A stretch of 64,000 nt of DNA from Bathynomus jamesi (lineage: Eukaryota > Arthropoda > Malacostraca > Isopoda > Cirolanidae), in the NCBI GenBank assembly GCA_023014485.1, contig JAJOZX010000995.1, positions 839,001-903,000 of the forward strand, given 5' to 3'. The notes under the pieces are model-generated. The model worked only from the letters and a program-made list of their open reading frames with translations, did no database searches and was not told where the DNA came from. A program made the position numbers and the translations under genes. This document shows, in pieces, positions 12,373 to 23,059 of the stretch (positions are counted from its first letter, which is position 1; each line of letters starts with the position of its first letter).

Positions 12373-13500
12373 GTTTACATTTCCAAACTGTTCAAATTTA
12401 GAACACTTCCACATGATGACCATCACTCGTCACGATAGTGTGTACTCGATGGTCAAACTTTATTACAGCATTAGCAAGATGCTCTTGTGGAATGGATCCA
12501 CCAACCTCTGATTCTTTGACGGAGTTCTGCTAGATACCTAGGTGTTGTCATAATACACAAGTGTTTTAACATAACCTCGTAGGTAAAAGTTCAAAGGGGT
12601 TAAGTCGGGTGATCCACCGATGAAAGACATCAACATGAACTGGATTCACCAAAAGTTAAGTGTTTGATGTGGGCTGTCACAGAACTATATAATTGGTCCA
12701 TTTGTCTTTGACGATTGCACCGTGACTGGAGCGAACTATATTTAACTCGTTACATACACTTTTTCATCCCCAGCTAAGGGCTGTTGAAGTTAACATGAGA
12801 ATTGCAATCTTTCAAGAAAGTGGGACGATTTCCCACTATGCCGTTGCTGTTCGCAATTTTCTTGACGCAACCTTTCTTCAACATTGGATAGGCCCAGTGG
12901 CGTAACTTGGGAGGGGGGGGGGCTGAGGGGGAGACTGCCACCCGTAATCGGAAAAATATCTTTCCCAGTCGGAAATCTAGAACTGGTTGTAAAAAAATTT
13001 TTGGTAATAAAGAAGAGAAAGAGAGAGAGACAGAGAGTCACATTTCCCTGTGGCCAATTTTAAATTCAGCTTCTCATAATAATACATTATATTATAGCAT
13101 GGCTAGGACTGTGACGTAGTGGCTTGAAAAACATATATTAGTCACGGAAAAGGTGCCAAATTTGTTTAGTCGGGAATTTATAACACATTTGCCCTCCCCC
13201 TGAAAAAAAGACCACGCTACGCCACTGGATACTGGATAGGCCGTAGTGGAAGATAGCACGGCCACCTCAATCACCGGACTTAACCTCTTTGGGTTTTTAT
13301 TTATGGGGGTATGTTAAAATACTTGCGTATCGTGACAAACCCAGTAATCTGTTAGAACTCATTCAAAGAAACGGGTCACTGTATCCAGTCCACAAGAACA
13401 TCTCGCTCTGATGAAGTTCGAGCGTCGAATAATCATTGTAGGCTTGTAGCGACAAATGATGGTCATCTTGCCAAAGTGTTCTAAACTTGGAAATGTAAAC
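12373..13500 (+). mobile_element. decayed mariner-like element, split by a nested MITE
   Basis: Inverted ends GTTTACATTTCCAA (12373) and TTGGAAATGTAAAC (13500), with GTTTAGAACACTT just inside. Between them is a very decayed DDE transposase: a VWCGLSQNYIIGPFVFDDCT-like stretch near 12670-12720 and a PPRSPDLTSLDFYLWGY-like stretch near 13260-13310 in shifting frames. A MITE at 12895-13227 interrupts it. Confidence 0.7.
12895..13227. mobile_element. hAT-type MITE nested in the mariner
   Basis: Inverted ends CAGTGGCGTA and TACGCCACTG are typical of non-autonomous hAT elements. The left flank GATAGGCC reappears on the right at 13235-13242, separated from the end by a 7-nt filler, GATACTG. The host mariner frame resumes after it. 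No coding potential. Confidence 0.75.
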
Positions 13501-13749
13501 AGCCATATATATACTGTTTATACCTATTGATTAATAAGAAAAATTATCAATTATTTTTGCCCCATTATTCCATGGACGCCCTATTCAACAATATGAGTTA
13601 ATATGATCCTCAGATACGTCAAAAGTTTTTTTTCACATTATTTGATCAGTTTTGGATTTAAAGTTTAAATAACATTACTTTGAGCAACATTTAAAAAACG
13701 AAAAAACCCGGGCGTCGATATGTTTTTACTCTTCCCAAATAAGTCACAC

Positions 13750-13788
<39 letters not shown>

Positions 13789-13792
<4 letters not shown>

Positions 13793-13925
13793 AAAACCAC
13801 GAAGGAAAGGAAACACAAAAAGGTGCTCAAGCGCTTTCGTCTAATGACATCCTCAGGAACACTGAAGTACATAAAAGGTTACGGCCTTATATAGGTTACA
13901 GAAAGAAAAAAAAAGAAAAATTAAT
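13789..13925 (-). repeat. PLE terminal-repeat fragment (family A)
   Basis: Matches the Penelope-like terminal repeat seen downstream of the PLE coding region at 41430-41600: AAAACCACGAAGGAAAGGAA, the hammerhead block, then GAAGTACATAAAAGGTTAC. It lies next to an (AT)n tract (13752-13788). No coding sequence. Confidence 0.75.
13823..13862 (-). ncRNA. hammerhead ribozyme motif, family A
   Basis: On the minus strand: core box CTGAGGA (consensus CUGANGA), stem II TGTC-ATTA-GACG, box GAAA, mini stem III GCGC and cleavage-site UU. Stem I pairs GTGTTC with GAGCAC (five Watson-Crick pairs and one G-U). PLE terminal repeats are known to carry minimal type I hammerheads with very short stem III. Confidence 0.75.
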
Positions 13926-14001
13926 AAATAACATACATACACACAAACATACACACACATATATATATATATATATATAATATATATACACATACCTATC
14001 T

Positions 14002-14040
<39 letters not shown>

Positions 14041-14044
<4 letters not shown>

Positions 14045-14232
14045 ATAAACGGAGAAGTAAAAATAAAAATTAAAAATTAAAGATTAGAGGATTAACCAAG
14101 AGGCATACAGATTTGTAAGGAAAAATATCGATTTTTAGCACAAGATCAAATGAATTAAAAATACAAATTTATACTGGATTTCTGGTTTTATTCATCATAA
14201 ATATTTTTCACGTGTTACTTTCGTGAAATAAT

Positions 14233-14236
<4 letters not shown>
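14041..14236 (+). repeat. PLE terminal-repeat fragment
   Basis: TGCAATAAACGGAGAAGTAA, then TTTTTAGCACAAGATCAAAT and the end block CACGTGTTACTTTCGTGAAA, all shared with the flanks of the PLE copies at 39001, 42268 and 41580. Followed by (AT)n. Confidence 0.7.
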
Positions 14237-14274
<38 letters not shown>

Positions 14275-14280
14275 CTTATA

Positions 14281-14440
14281 TGCAACCAAAACAGACGTGA
14301 TCTTTTTAATAAGCAAGGAACCACAGGAAACGGAAAATAAAACACGAAGTCCAAGTGCTTTCGTGATACAATTCACATCTTCAGGGACAAGATGTGAATT
14401 ATATCACGAAAGCGCTTAGACTTCGTGTTATATATAATAA
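14281..14440. repeat. PLE terminal-repeat fragment (family B), snap-back
   Basis: Contains an inverted repeat with 39-bp arms (14343-14381 and 14389-14427) around a 7-nt loop, CAGGGAC. Only a few mismatches separate the arms. One arm together with the loop holds a complete hammerhead core; the other arm lacks its CTGAAGA box. Confidence 0.7.
14347..14390 (-). ncRNA. hammerhead ribozyme motif, family B
   Basis: Minus strand: CTGAAGA, stem II TGTGA-ATTGTA-TCACG, GAAA, GCAC, UU. Stem I pairs GTCC with GGAC. All conserved core boxes are present. Confidence 0.7.
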
Positions 14441-14443
14441 AAG

Positions 14444-14446
<3 letters not shown>

Positions 14447-14486
<40 letters not shown>
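14447..14486. repeat. (GT)n microsatellite
   Basis: About 40 bp of GT directly after the family B PLE repeat. Confidence 0.95.
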
Positions 14487-14487
<1 letters not shown>

Positions 14488-14574
14488 TGTTCCAGCCATA
14501 ACTCCAAAATGGAAGCAGTTACAAACATGAAACTTCAAACAAATATTGATTAGGTCCCCAGGTTGTTGTTGTTG

Positions 14575-15671
14575 GTTAACTGATCATCACACCCTGATCG
14601 AGCAAGCCGGCGGCACGCAGGTAACCGATCGCCCTCTCCGGAGTGGACCAGAGGTTCAGCGCACTAGTGATGTTGTGTTGTGATCTTTGTTGTGCTAGAC
14701 CGGTACAGTCTGTCATAATGTGTTCAAATGTTTGTGGTGTGTCCTGGCACAGGTGGCAGGTGTCGTCTGTGGAGTTGTCTAGTCAGTGTTTATATGTCCG
14801 TAAGTTGGGGTGATGTCCACATCGGAATCGTGCTAAGTTAACTCGATCCGATCTACTCAGGCTGGTCTCTGACCTGTCAATGGGTGGCGGCTTCGCACCT
14901 AGGACCGCATTCGGACCGAGTTGTGTCAGTGCTTTGTGGGTTAGGTGTGTGTGTATGTGTTTTCTGTACTGTGTGATGTCTGTGGGGCGTGGTATGGAAT
15001 GGAGTATTTGGTTATAATGTCTCTCTGGTGTTACCTTAATGGTGCGAGGTGTTGTGCATGATTGTACATGTAGTGGCAAGGGTGTTGTGGGTTAGTTGTC
15101 TGCTGCCATGAAGTGTGTTCTCTTCATGTCTAAATGTTCCCTAACTTTCAGTATTTTTGTTTCTGTGTGCAGGTGTTCTGTTGGTGTTGTTTGAGTACAT
15201 CCTGTAATGATACAAAGTGCGTTGTTTTGTATTGTCTGTAAGGTGTTTATGTGTGTGTTTGAGATAATGGGTGCCCAGCATAGGCTAGCATAGCCCATAA
15301 CTGAGCGAATATATTGTTTGTATATGAGTGATGTTGTTTCCTGCTGGTGTCCAAAGTTTGTGACTGTTAGTACTCTAAGCGTGTTAAGTCTTGACATACA
15401 TTTGTTTTCAATGTCGTGAATGTGGTTTGCAAAAAATAATGATGTGTTGTATCATATGTGACCCCAAGTATTTTGGTTCTGTGAGTGTGTGGAATGTTGT
15501 TGTTGTTTAGTGTAATCTGTGAAGTTATCTGGTGTTCTTTTATGTGGCTTGTTAGCAAGGTGATGGTTGATTTTGTGGGCGCTACTTTGAGCCTATTGCG
15601 TGTGGGCCAGTCTTGTATACTGTTTATATATGTTTGTAGGTTATTTGTAGCGGTGTCGATGTTGTTCTGCA
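14575..15671 (-). pseudogene. Jockey-like LINE, C-terminal half
   Basis: Minus-strand reading: end of the reverse transcriptase palm and thumb (TATNNLQTYINSIQDWPTRN, ILGVTYDTTHH), then KQYIRSVMGYASLCWAPIIS and a C-terminal cysteine/histidine block CHLCQDTPQTFEH just before a stop near 14575. The 3' end has a (CAA)n-type tail (GTTGTTGTTGTTGG on the + strand, 14562-14575). Two or three frameshifts are present. The RT 5' part appears to be the piece at 17862-18150, displaced by an insertion. Confidence 0.75.
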
Positions 15672-17861
15672 GACCTACAGAAGCTAAGGCTAACAAAGAC
15701 CCTGAGATCCACTCTAAGGTTAGCCCGAGAGAAAGGAAAGAGTAGGGAGTTAAGAGAAGAGAATAAGGGGTTAAGTAAGTAGCAACACCTATCACTCGTG
15801 GGTTAACATTCATTCAGAAAAAGAAAAAAAAAAGACTCACCATCATCATCCGCCGGCCACTGCCGACAAGTCAGAAAAATAGTCGAAGAGAACAGGAGAG
15901 GAGTGAAAGATAAAAAGAAGTAAAACAAGAACGCTTACAAACAATGCAAACACATTCTTAACTCACTGTCATACCATGCAAACTGCAGACATGCAAGTAA
16001 AGAGAGTTACAAACATGCAAGTATGGAGAGGATTAAAAAAAAAAAAGTAGGTAGAGTATTACAAAAAGTGGGTTAGTTTACGTTACGAGCTACATATACG
16101 TTCGTGTTAGTCTAATTTTTTTTTCTTAATAATTTTATTGCTGGCATCACACGCTGGCATGTCACAAGCTGGCATTAATCGTCAACAGACTCATCCTCGA
16201 CCACTACCCCCAGAGCTCCTGTTGCTAATTGTTTTTTTTTATTTTAAACAAGGTTAATATTTTTAAAATGCCTATCTAAGCGGTTCTTAAACATATTAAC
16301 GCTGGTAGAGTTAACGACTGACGCGGGAAGATTATTCCATTTATCAATTACTTTAAACGTAAAGAAGTTTTTAGCGATATTAGTAATGAAACGTCTGCCA
16401 CGCAACTTAAATCCGTTATTACGAGTATTGCTATTATTCTTCTTCCGCAGCTTATTATCCCATCTTTACATGGGGTCGCTGTTTTTGGTTCGTCTTCTCC
16501 ACTCTCCTCTGTCGTATACCACGTCCTCCTCCAAGTCCTTCTCCCTGATGTCCGCCACCACACAGTCCCTCCATCTCGTCTTCGGTCTTCCTCTTCTTCT
16601 CCGTCCCGGCAACTCCATCTCCAGCACTCTGCGCCCCACATACTCCGGCCTCCTGCACCTTCTTAGATGCTTACGCCACCTTCACTGTTCCTTTTATATG
16701 CTCATTTCTGACCCTATCCCTCCTCGTCACTCCACACATCCATCTCAACATCTTCATTTCAGCCACATCGATTTTTCTTTCATTGCTCTTCTTCATTGGC
16801 ACAGTCTCCATTCCATACAACATTGCCGGCCTCACCACTGTTTTGAATACCTTTCCCTTCAGTTTCACTGGGACCCTCTTATCACAGAGCACCCCTGATA
16901 CGTCTCTCCAGTTCTTCCACCCCGACTGTATTCTACAGTTTATCTCTCTCTCTGCTCCCCCCTCTGCATCCACTGTTGACCCCAAGTATTTAAAATACTC
17001 CACCGTCTTAACACGCTCTCCACTCAATGTCACTTCCCCTCCTCGGTCCTGCTGCACATCACATCTCATATATTCGGTCTTCTTTCGGCTAATTCTCATC
17101 CCCCTACTTTCCAATGCCTCTCTCCAATTTTCCAACTGCTGCTCCACCTCCTCTTTCGTCTCCCCACTCAACACAACATCATCTGCATACATCATGCACC
17201 ACGGCGCCTCCCCTCTAATCCTGTCCGTCAACACATCGAATACCACATTGAAAAGGAAGGGGCTCAAAGCTGATCCTTGGTGCAGACCAACTTCCACCCC
17301 AAAGCTCTCTGACATACCCACGCTACTCCTCACGAGTATTGCTATTATCGAAAGTGAATTTTATTAACGATTTTGAAAACTTCAATAAGCTCCCCCCTTA
17401 ATCTCCTAGTTTCGAGTGAATGCAAGTCCAACTCTTTAATCCTATCTTCATAAGGCTTGTTGCGCAATGACGGAATTAGTTTCGTGGCACGCGCTGAACC
17501 CTTTCTAACCTATCAATATCCTCACGCAAATCCGGGCACCAAAACTGAACGGCATATTTTAAATGAGACCTGACTAGGGACTTGTAAAGGGGCAATATAA
17601 TATCCTTAGATTTAAATTCGAAATTACGCGCTATAAAGCCTAACATCCTATTAGCTTTTGCGCAAGACTCCAGGCACTGGTTCCTAACTTTTAAATCCTT
17701 AGATACGCGTACGCCTAAATCTGCTTCCTCGCTAACGCTCGCTAACTCTCTATCATCCATCGTGTACGTGTAATTATTGTTACGAGAACCTATATGCAAA
17801 ACTTTACATTTGTCTACGTTAAATTGCATCTCCTACCTATCCGTCCACTCCATAATCCTAT
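15672..17861 (-). mobile_element. CR1/L2-like LINE (type B) inserted into the Jockey-like LINE
   Basis: 5'-truncated copy. The coding remnant spans 16260-17861: MQFNVDKCKVLHIGSRNNN, CAKANRMLGFIARNFEFKSK, a frameshift near 17490, then NNGFKLRGRRFITNIAK and MFKNRLDRHF. The 3' UTR runs to about 15672 and ends with a TTTGTTAGCC-TTCTGTAG block, also seen at 35740-35775. On the minus strand the Jockey-like frame breaks at STHNR (17862) and resumes at IDTATNN (15671), which supports insertion. An RTE-like fragment is nested inside. Confidence 0.7.
16438..17331 (-). mobile_element. RTE-like LINE 3' fragment nested in the type B LINE
   Basis: Flanked by a perfect 17-bp target duplication, ACGAGTATTGCTATTAT (16421-16437 and 17332-17348). 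The minus strand encodes the RT palm to thumb: LHQGSALSPFLFNVVFDVL, MMYADDVVLSGETKEE (catalytic YADD), YFKYLGSTVDAEGGAE and MLRWMCGVTRRDR, in one open frame 16671-17333. The 3' end reads ATGGGATAATAAGCTGCGG and then a GAAGAAGA tail. It is 5'-truncated, as usual for target-primed insertion. Confidence 0.9.
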
Positions 17862-18150
17862 TGTGGGTGGATGTTAGAGTGATGTCATCTGCATATGATG
17901 ATAAGGTAAGCTTGTTATCTATGGGTGTTGGAATGTCATGTATGTATAAGTTGAAGAGTGTTGGTAAGAGAACAGAGCCTTGAGGGACCCCGTTCGGAAA
18001 AAACTTGTTTTTGGATGACTTGCCATTAAATGTGACATGTGGGTATCTTCCTGAAAGATAGTTGCTGAGCCACCTTGTGGTGTTATTGTGCATGTTTGTG
18101 TTGAGTATTTTGTTTATGAGAGGGAAGCACCTGGTTGTGCAACTGGGTGT
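17862..18150 (-). pseudogene. Jockey-like LINE, RT palm fragment
   Basis: Minus-strand frame: INKILNTNMHNNTTRWLSNY, GVPQGSVLLPTLFNLYIHDI and the catalytic SYADDITLTSTHN. The reading ends exactly where the type B LINE begins and fits onto the C-terminal half at 14575-15671. The 5' part is missing beyond about 18150. Confidence 0.75.
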
Positions 18151-18348
18151 TAATAAATTAAATAATTAAAATTACTGGGTCCGAAGGTCCCAGCACCGCG
18201 ATTAAACTACAGAAAAGAACGCAGCCTTGAAAATTTTGGGCTTCACATTCTGCCAAGATTTCTGAATCTTAAAATTTTCATGACTAATTATTTGGTCAAT
18301 AAAACTATAGAAAAGAACAGTCATGAAAATCTTGAGCTTCACATATAA

Positions 18349-21150
18349 CACTGGTATGCATCAATTTTGCTGTCAAGGGTTTTGTAAGTGATTCTTATAG
18401 AGTTTTTCCTGCTGATTTCGAATCTGCAATTCGTTTTTCTCAATCAGCTCAGGTTATCCAGCTATGGCCTCATAAGTAAAATAGAATTTTTCGTGATTTT
18501 GTCAAAGCGGAATTGGAACAGTAACATCTATCATCACTTGTTTCACTTGTATAATATCTTTTTTTACTTTTCAGACATATAGATAAAATATTTCATAATG
18601 AATAGAGCGTGTAAAAATGATCCCAATAGATTCTGCTACATATGTCGGACGGTTACCATGCCAAATAACCAGTCCCAAATCACTAAATTTGTGAAGACAA
18701 TGTATAGAGCATACTTTGGAATTAAGCTAGGGGACCAGGACAAAAATTTCGCCCCTCATATGTGCTGCAAGACGTGCATTGAAAATTTGAGAAGATGGAG
18801 CAAAGGCAGAGCGAAATCTTTGCCTTTTGGAATTCCCATGATTTGGAGAGAAGGAAAGGATCACGTGACAGATTGCTATTTCTGCATGACAAACCTCCAA
18901 GGTGGGCTTATAAATTTATTTTTCTTAAATATTTTGAAATCCTCGTATGAAACTTGACATAATATTCACCATAATGTAATATTCACCATATATAGCATAA
19001 TATTCACCATAATGGTAATCATACATTTACATATACATATTGTTATAGAAAATACATTTACACATACATATTGTTATACAAGTTACATTTACATATACAA
19101 TGATTGTATATTTTCTTTCTTTTTCATTCATATTGTCCCCGAAGGGACAATATGAATGAAAAAGAAAGAAAATATACAGACTCCATCGACCTATTTCATA
19201 TCTTACAGACCGCAGCCTTCCCTCACGAGCCGCCACTGTCTGAATGCTTCTTCTATTTCATATGCAAGTTTTATATCCATGTTTCTGTGTTTCTATTTTC
19301 AGGAGTTAACAAGAAGAATAAACACATTGTTGTATACCCTGACATTCCTTCTGCTATGAGACCTGTACCCCATGGTCCTGGAATTCCAATACCCGACCCA
19401 CCTCAAACCCTGGACTTCGATGATTCTGATGATGAATCAATGACCAATGCCAATGACCAGTCCCAGTCGTATATACCTCAAAATACCGCTTCAAATGAGC
19501 CGAGGCCTCTCAACCAGGCCAAACTTAATGATCTTACCAGGGATTTAGGACTTTCCAAATTAGCTGCCGAGATCTTGGGCTCACGACTTCGAGAGGACAA
19601 CTTGCTGGCTCCGGGAACAACATTCTCCTGGTATAGGAAACGAGAGGAAGAATTCCGCAAGTTTTTTGCAGTGCACGAAAATACCTCTTCCTTAGTGTAC
19701 TGCTGCAATGTTGAGGGGCTAATCGAATCCTTGGGCCTGCCATATAACGCATCAGAATGGAGGCTATTTATAGACTCGTCTAAACGAAGTTTGAAAGCAG
19801 TACTTCTCAACATTGGGAATAGGGTTGCATCAGTGCCTGTAGCACATTCCGTACAACTTACTGAGAGCTACGATAACATGAAAATTTTACTGGATGCTCT
19901 CGTATACGACCAACATAACTGGAGGATCTGTGGAGATTTGAAGGTAATACTAATATCATAAGTAAACTATTGCTATTGACTATGTTGTTTTTCCAAAGGT
20001 TATTTGAGAGCGTATAAGAACACTTAACTTCCCCACAGAAGTGATACAGTCCAATGCATAGATTTTTTTATCTGATAGAACAAATTCTCTAAATTCTTTA
20101 AATATTTTCATTTTTTTTCAGATTGTGGCATTTGTATTGGGAATGCAAGGGGGATACACGAAATACCCATGTTTCCTCTGCAAATGGGATAGCCGAGCGG
20201 ATGAGAAGCACTATGCACAGCGTGAATGGGCATCCAGAGAGAATTTTGAACCTGGGTCGCATAATGTCGTTTCAGTGCCCCTTGTACCACCAACAAAAAT
20301 TTTGCTCCCACCACTTCATATTAAGCTGGGCTTGATGAAAAATTTCATCAAATCAATGAATAAGGAGGGTTCAGCATTCCGATATCTCGAGAGTAAATTT
20401 CCTCATATATCTGATGCTAAACTAAATGCTGGGGTTTTTGATGGTCCTCAAATTCGAACTTTGATCAAGGATACTCAGTTCGAAAACGCAATGACTCCAA
20501 CTGAGAAGAATGCCTGGCAGGCATTCAAATCAGTTGTCACTGATTTTCTTGGCAAGCGTAGAAGTCCAGAATACGAGTCCGTTGTCGAAAACTTGATGGA
20601 AGCTTTCAAAGCTCATGGGTCGCGCATGTCCATAAAAATGCACTTTTTGTGGTCCCACTTGGACTATTTTCCTGAAAATTGCGGGGATTATAGTGAGGAA
20701 CAGGGTGAACGATTTCACCAAGATATCAAAATAATGGAAGAGAGGTACCAGGGAAACTGACTGGGATATCAATATGCTGGCGGACTATTGCTGGTGTTTG
20801 AAGCGAGACGTGCCCAAAGAAAAACACAGACGGAAAGCCAAAAAAACTTCATCCCTTCCTCAATAAACTTTTTTCCATATTCATTGTATGAATAAAAGTA
20901 TTTATTCACACAATGTTTTCATTTTTCACGAGTGTTCTTATAATATTACTCGTATCTACAGTGTTTAAGCTAAAAAAATCAATAAATTTGGGGATAAAAT
21001 TGAACTTATAATAAATGGCCAATAGAGAAAAAAACCTGACCTGATTGAGGAAAACCAATGTCATTTTCGAATTCAGCATGGTCGAATTATATAATATGAG
21101 TTGAAAAAAACCCTCACAGCAGACAAAAAAATTTCATATGCATACCAGTG
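18349..21150 (+). mobile_element. CMC (CACTA/EnSpm-like) DNA transposon, near-complete
   Basis: Terminal inverted repeats CACTGGTATGCAT (18349) and ATGCATACCAGTG (21150), with a second matching block inside (TTTGCTGTCAAGGGTTTT on the left, AAAAACCCTCACAGCAGAC on the right). A 3-bp duplication TAA flanks both sides (18346-18348, 21151-21153). CACTG ends with a 3-bp duplication fit the CMC superfamily. It carries a three-exon transposase gene (18598-20866). Confidence 0.85.
18598..20866 (+). pseudogene. CMC-type transposase, three exons, one 4-bp frameshift
   Basis: Exon 1 is 18598-18901, exon 2 is 19303-19943 and exon 3 begins at 20122. Donors GTGGGC (18902) and GTAATA (19944) and acceptors TTTTCAG keep the frame. 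The N-terminus has cysteine motifs (CYICRTV, CCKTC, CYFCMTN) suggesting zinc binding. The DDE/CMC signature is visible: LFIDSSKRS (Asp), ICGDLK (Asp), C-x2-C in YPCFLCKWDSR, H-x4-H in HFLWSHLDYF and GERFHQD (Glu). A duplicated ACTG at about 20754-20761 shifts the frame and truncates the last 36 or so residues (WDINMLADYCWCLKRD onward, to a TAA at 20864). Otherwise the gene is open, so this is the best-preserved transposase in the window. Confidence 0.8.
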
Positions 21151-21158
21151 TAATTAAA

Positions 21159-21467
21159 ACAGTGGAGCGACCTGGTGTTGCCGGGGTGGATGTTGAACGC
21201 TATCTATATATATATATAGAGTATATGCCCGGTTTGGTCATCTGAGTGCCCGGTTAGGTTAATTGAATGCCCGGTTAGGTCAACTGAATGCCCGGTTAGG
21301 TCAGTTGAATGCCCGGTTAGGTCAACTGAATAATCGGGTAGGTTACTTGAATGCCCGGTTAGGTTAATTGTACGCCCTTGACTATTGGTTAGGGTTAAGT
21401 CGTGATATTTTCGCTAGCTTATAGCGTTCAACATCCACCCCGGCAACGCCGGGTCGCTCCGCTAGTG
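21159..21467. mobile_element. foldback element B (shared core, 21-bp units)
   Basis: Ends GGAGCGACC-GGTGTTGCCGG and, inverted, CCGGCAACGCCGGGTCGCTC, about 40 bp each. Inside are seven or eight back-to-back 21-bp units of GAATGCCCGGTTAGGTCAAC (21227-21370), then one copy of the shared core GGTTAAGTCGTGATATTTTC. The right end has a hairpin, CCCGGCGTTGCCGGG on its complement. No coding capacity. Confidence 0.75.
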
Positions 21468-21515
21468 TATATATATATATATATACAAACTCAGAGTGGT
21501 CCCCTGAGAAACTTA

Positions 21516-21548
<33 letters not shown>

Positions 21549-21555
<7 letters not shown>

Positions 21556-22228
21556 AACCTTTCAAATGTTGCGTGCGATGATTCCTCATTTCACGAATGT
21601 CAAGTTTGTCGCCTTTCCTCTCGAGTTGGCCTGGTGAAGTAATGAGTTGGTTTCTTGTATCCTCCACCTCACATAGCCAGGTACGCCCGGCTCATCGGGG
21701 ATTGTTCTGAGCTAGGCGTCTAATCTTCTTTTGAAGATGTCCACTGCAACACCACTCTGTTCCTTAGGTCTTTGGGCAGCTGATTAAACAGTTTTGATCC
21801 TCTCACAACAAAACTATTTTCTTTCAGGGTTAAGGATGTTCCCTGTCTAACCTTTAATTTAGGAACACGACACGGTCTTCCTTTTCTACTTTCCACTGTT
21901 GTTTGGGGAGTTACAGGGTTCAGAGTAAGATTAGGGACTAATTTCTCCATTATTTTCCAAATGTAAATAATGGTGTATCTCTCTCTCCTCCCTTCCAGTG
22001 AATATAGGTTTAATTCGAGTAACCTTTCCCAGTAGTTTAGTTCTTTGCACCCATTGATCTTGGCTGTGAAGCTTCTCTGAATCCCTTCTCGTTGTCTAAT
22101 GTCTTCTTTTTTATATGGGCATGTTAGGACCGAGCAGTATTCCAATTTGGGTATGATCTGTGTTTTCAATAGAGGAATCATTATATTCCTGTCCCTTCGG
22201 TTAAAGGTTTTCAGTATCTGCCCAGTGT
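21549..22228 (-). pseudogene. CR1/L2-like LINE (type A), 3' fragment
   Basis: Minus strand encodes the C-terminal domain after the RT: RRDRNIMIPLLKTQIIPKLE, YKKEDIRQREGIQRSFTAKI, YWERLLELNLYSLEG, then (after a frameshift near 21740) IPDEPGVPGYVRW and the stop. Truncated at the 5' side by (CA)n/(TA)n. Same family as 23060, 47941, 53531 and 58300. Confidence 0.85.
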
Positions 22229-22290
<62 letters not shown>

Positions 22291-22293
<3 letters not shown>

Positions 22294-22469
22294 CTTCTCG
22301 GAGATCAGCGAAGTTAAGCGACATTGGGTCTGGGTAGTAGTTGAATAGGAGACCGTCCTCCGCGCCCTGATTATGTAGCGACCCGTGGTTCGGATCCCAC
22401 GTAAAGCTGTAGGGCCCCTCCGTCATATGACCTTAGATGTTGCGAAGGAGGTTAAACAACCCCAATAAA
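22291..22469 (+). mobile_element. 5S-rRNA-derived SINE (copy 1, slightly 5'-truncated)
   Basis: The head reads like the 3' two-thirds of arthropod 5S rRNA: GATCAGCGAAGTTAAGCGAC (the A-box region of the internal promoter), then GTAGTAGTTGAATAGGAGACCG (the C-box region, normally GTACTTGGATGGGTGACCG). It is followed by a non-5S body (GGTTCGGATCCCACGTAAAG, GTCATATGACCTTAGATG) and an A-rich tail at 22466-22475. A second, longer copy is at 61465-61672. SINEs with 5S heads (SINE3 class) use the 5S internal pol III promoter. Confidence 0.85.
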
Positions 22470-23040
22470 AAAAAATATATATATATATGTGTATATATAT
22501 AATAAAGTTAAATACTAAATTTCTCCATAAATATTAGGCGTGATATTTATATAAAAAATGTTTAACACTCATTTGCATAATTGTCCCCAAAGGAATTGTG
22601 AGCAAGGAATTGAAAGAGTGTTACTTCATCGCATCGTTCCTCGACTAACTGTTACATGGAGCTCCTCAAGGGGTAAAGACGAACAAGGAGACACCACAGG
22701 GAGAATAAATGCAAGTACAGAAATTATGAAGTCGGGTGCGTAAAAGCAGAAATTAAAGAGAGATACGCTGAGAATTGCTTTTAATAAAAAATTTTGAGTT
22801 ATTTTACTTTCATGAAGAAAGGTATGATTTCGCGTGTGGTGTGTGTGTGTGTGTGGTGTGTGTTGTGTGTTGGGTGGGTGTGTGAAAAATATTATTATAA
22901 TAACTAAATATAGTTAATTACAATGTACATTTTAAATTGTCATTTGTAATTAATTGTAATTTTAAATGTGCATAAATTATTTACATTAATATTGTACCAT
23001 CCAAAAGGCAAAACATTTTCGCCTTAATTTACTATGGAAA
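22470..23040. other. spacer with GT-rich tract at 22836-22881
   Basis: No gene recognised. Contains short TA and imperfect GT repeats. Confidence 0.35.
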
Positions 23041-23059
23041 ACTCTCTGGAACACCTTAT

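Noticed and set aside
21227..21370. CRISPR-like repeat array
   Set aside because: The 21-bp units are contiguous with no spacers, the context is eukaryotic, and no cas-like genes exist.
22291..22400. Genuine 5S rRNA gene or simple pseudogene
   Set aside because: The 3' third of 5S is replaced by a body shared with another copy 39 kb away, which indicates a SINE.
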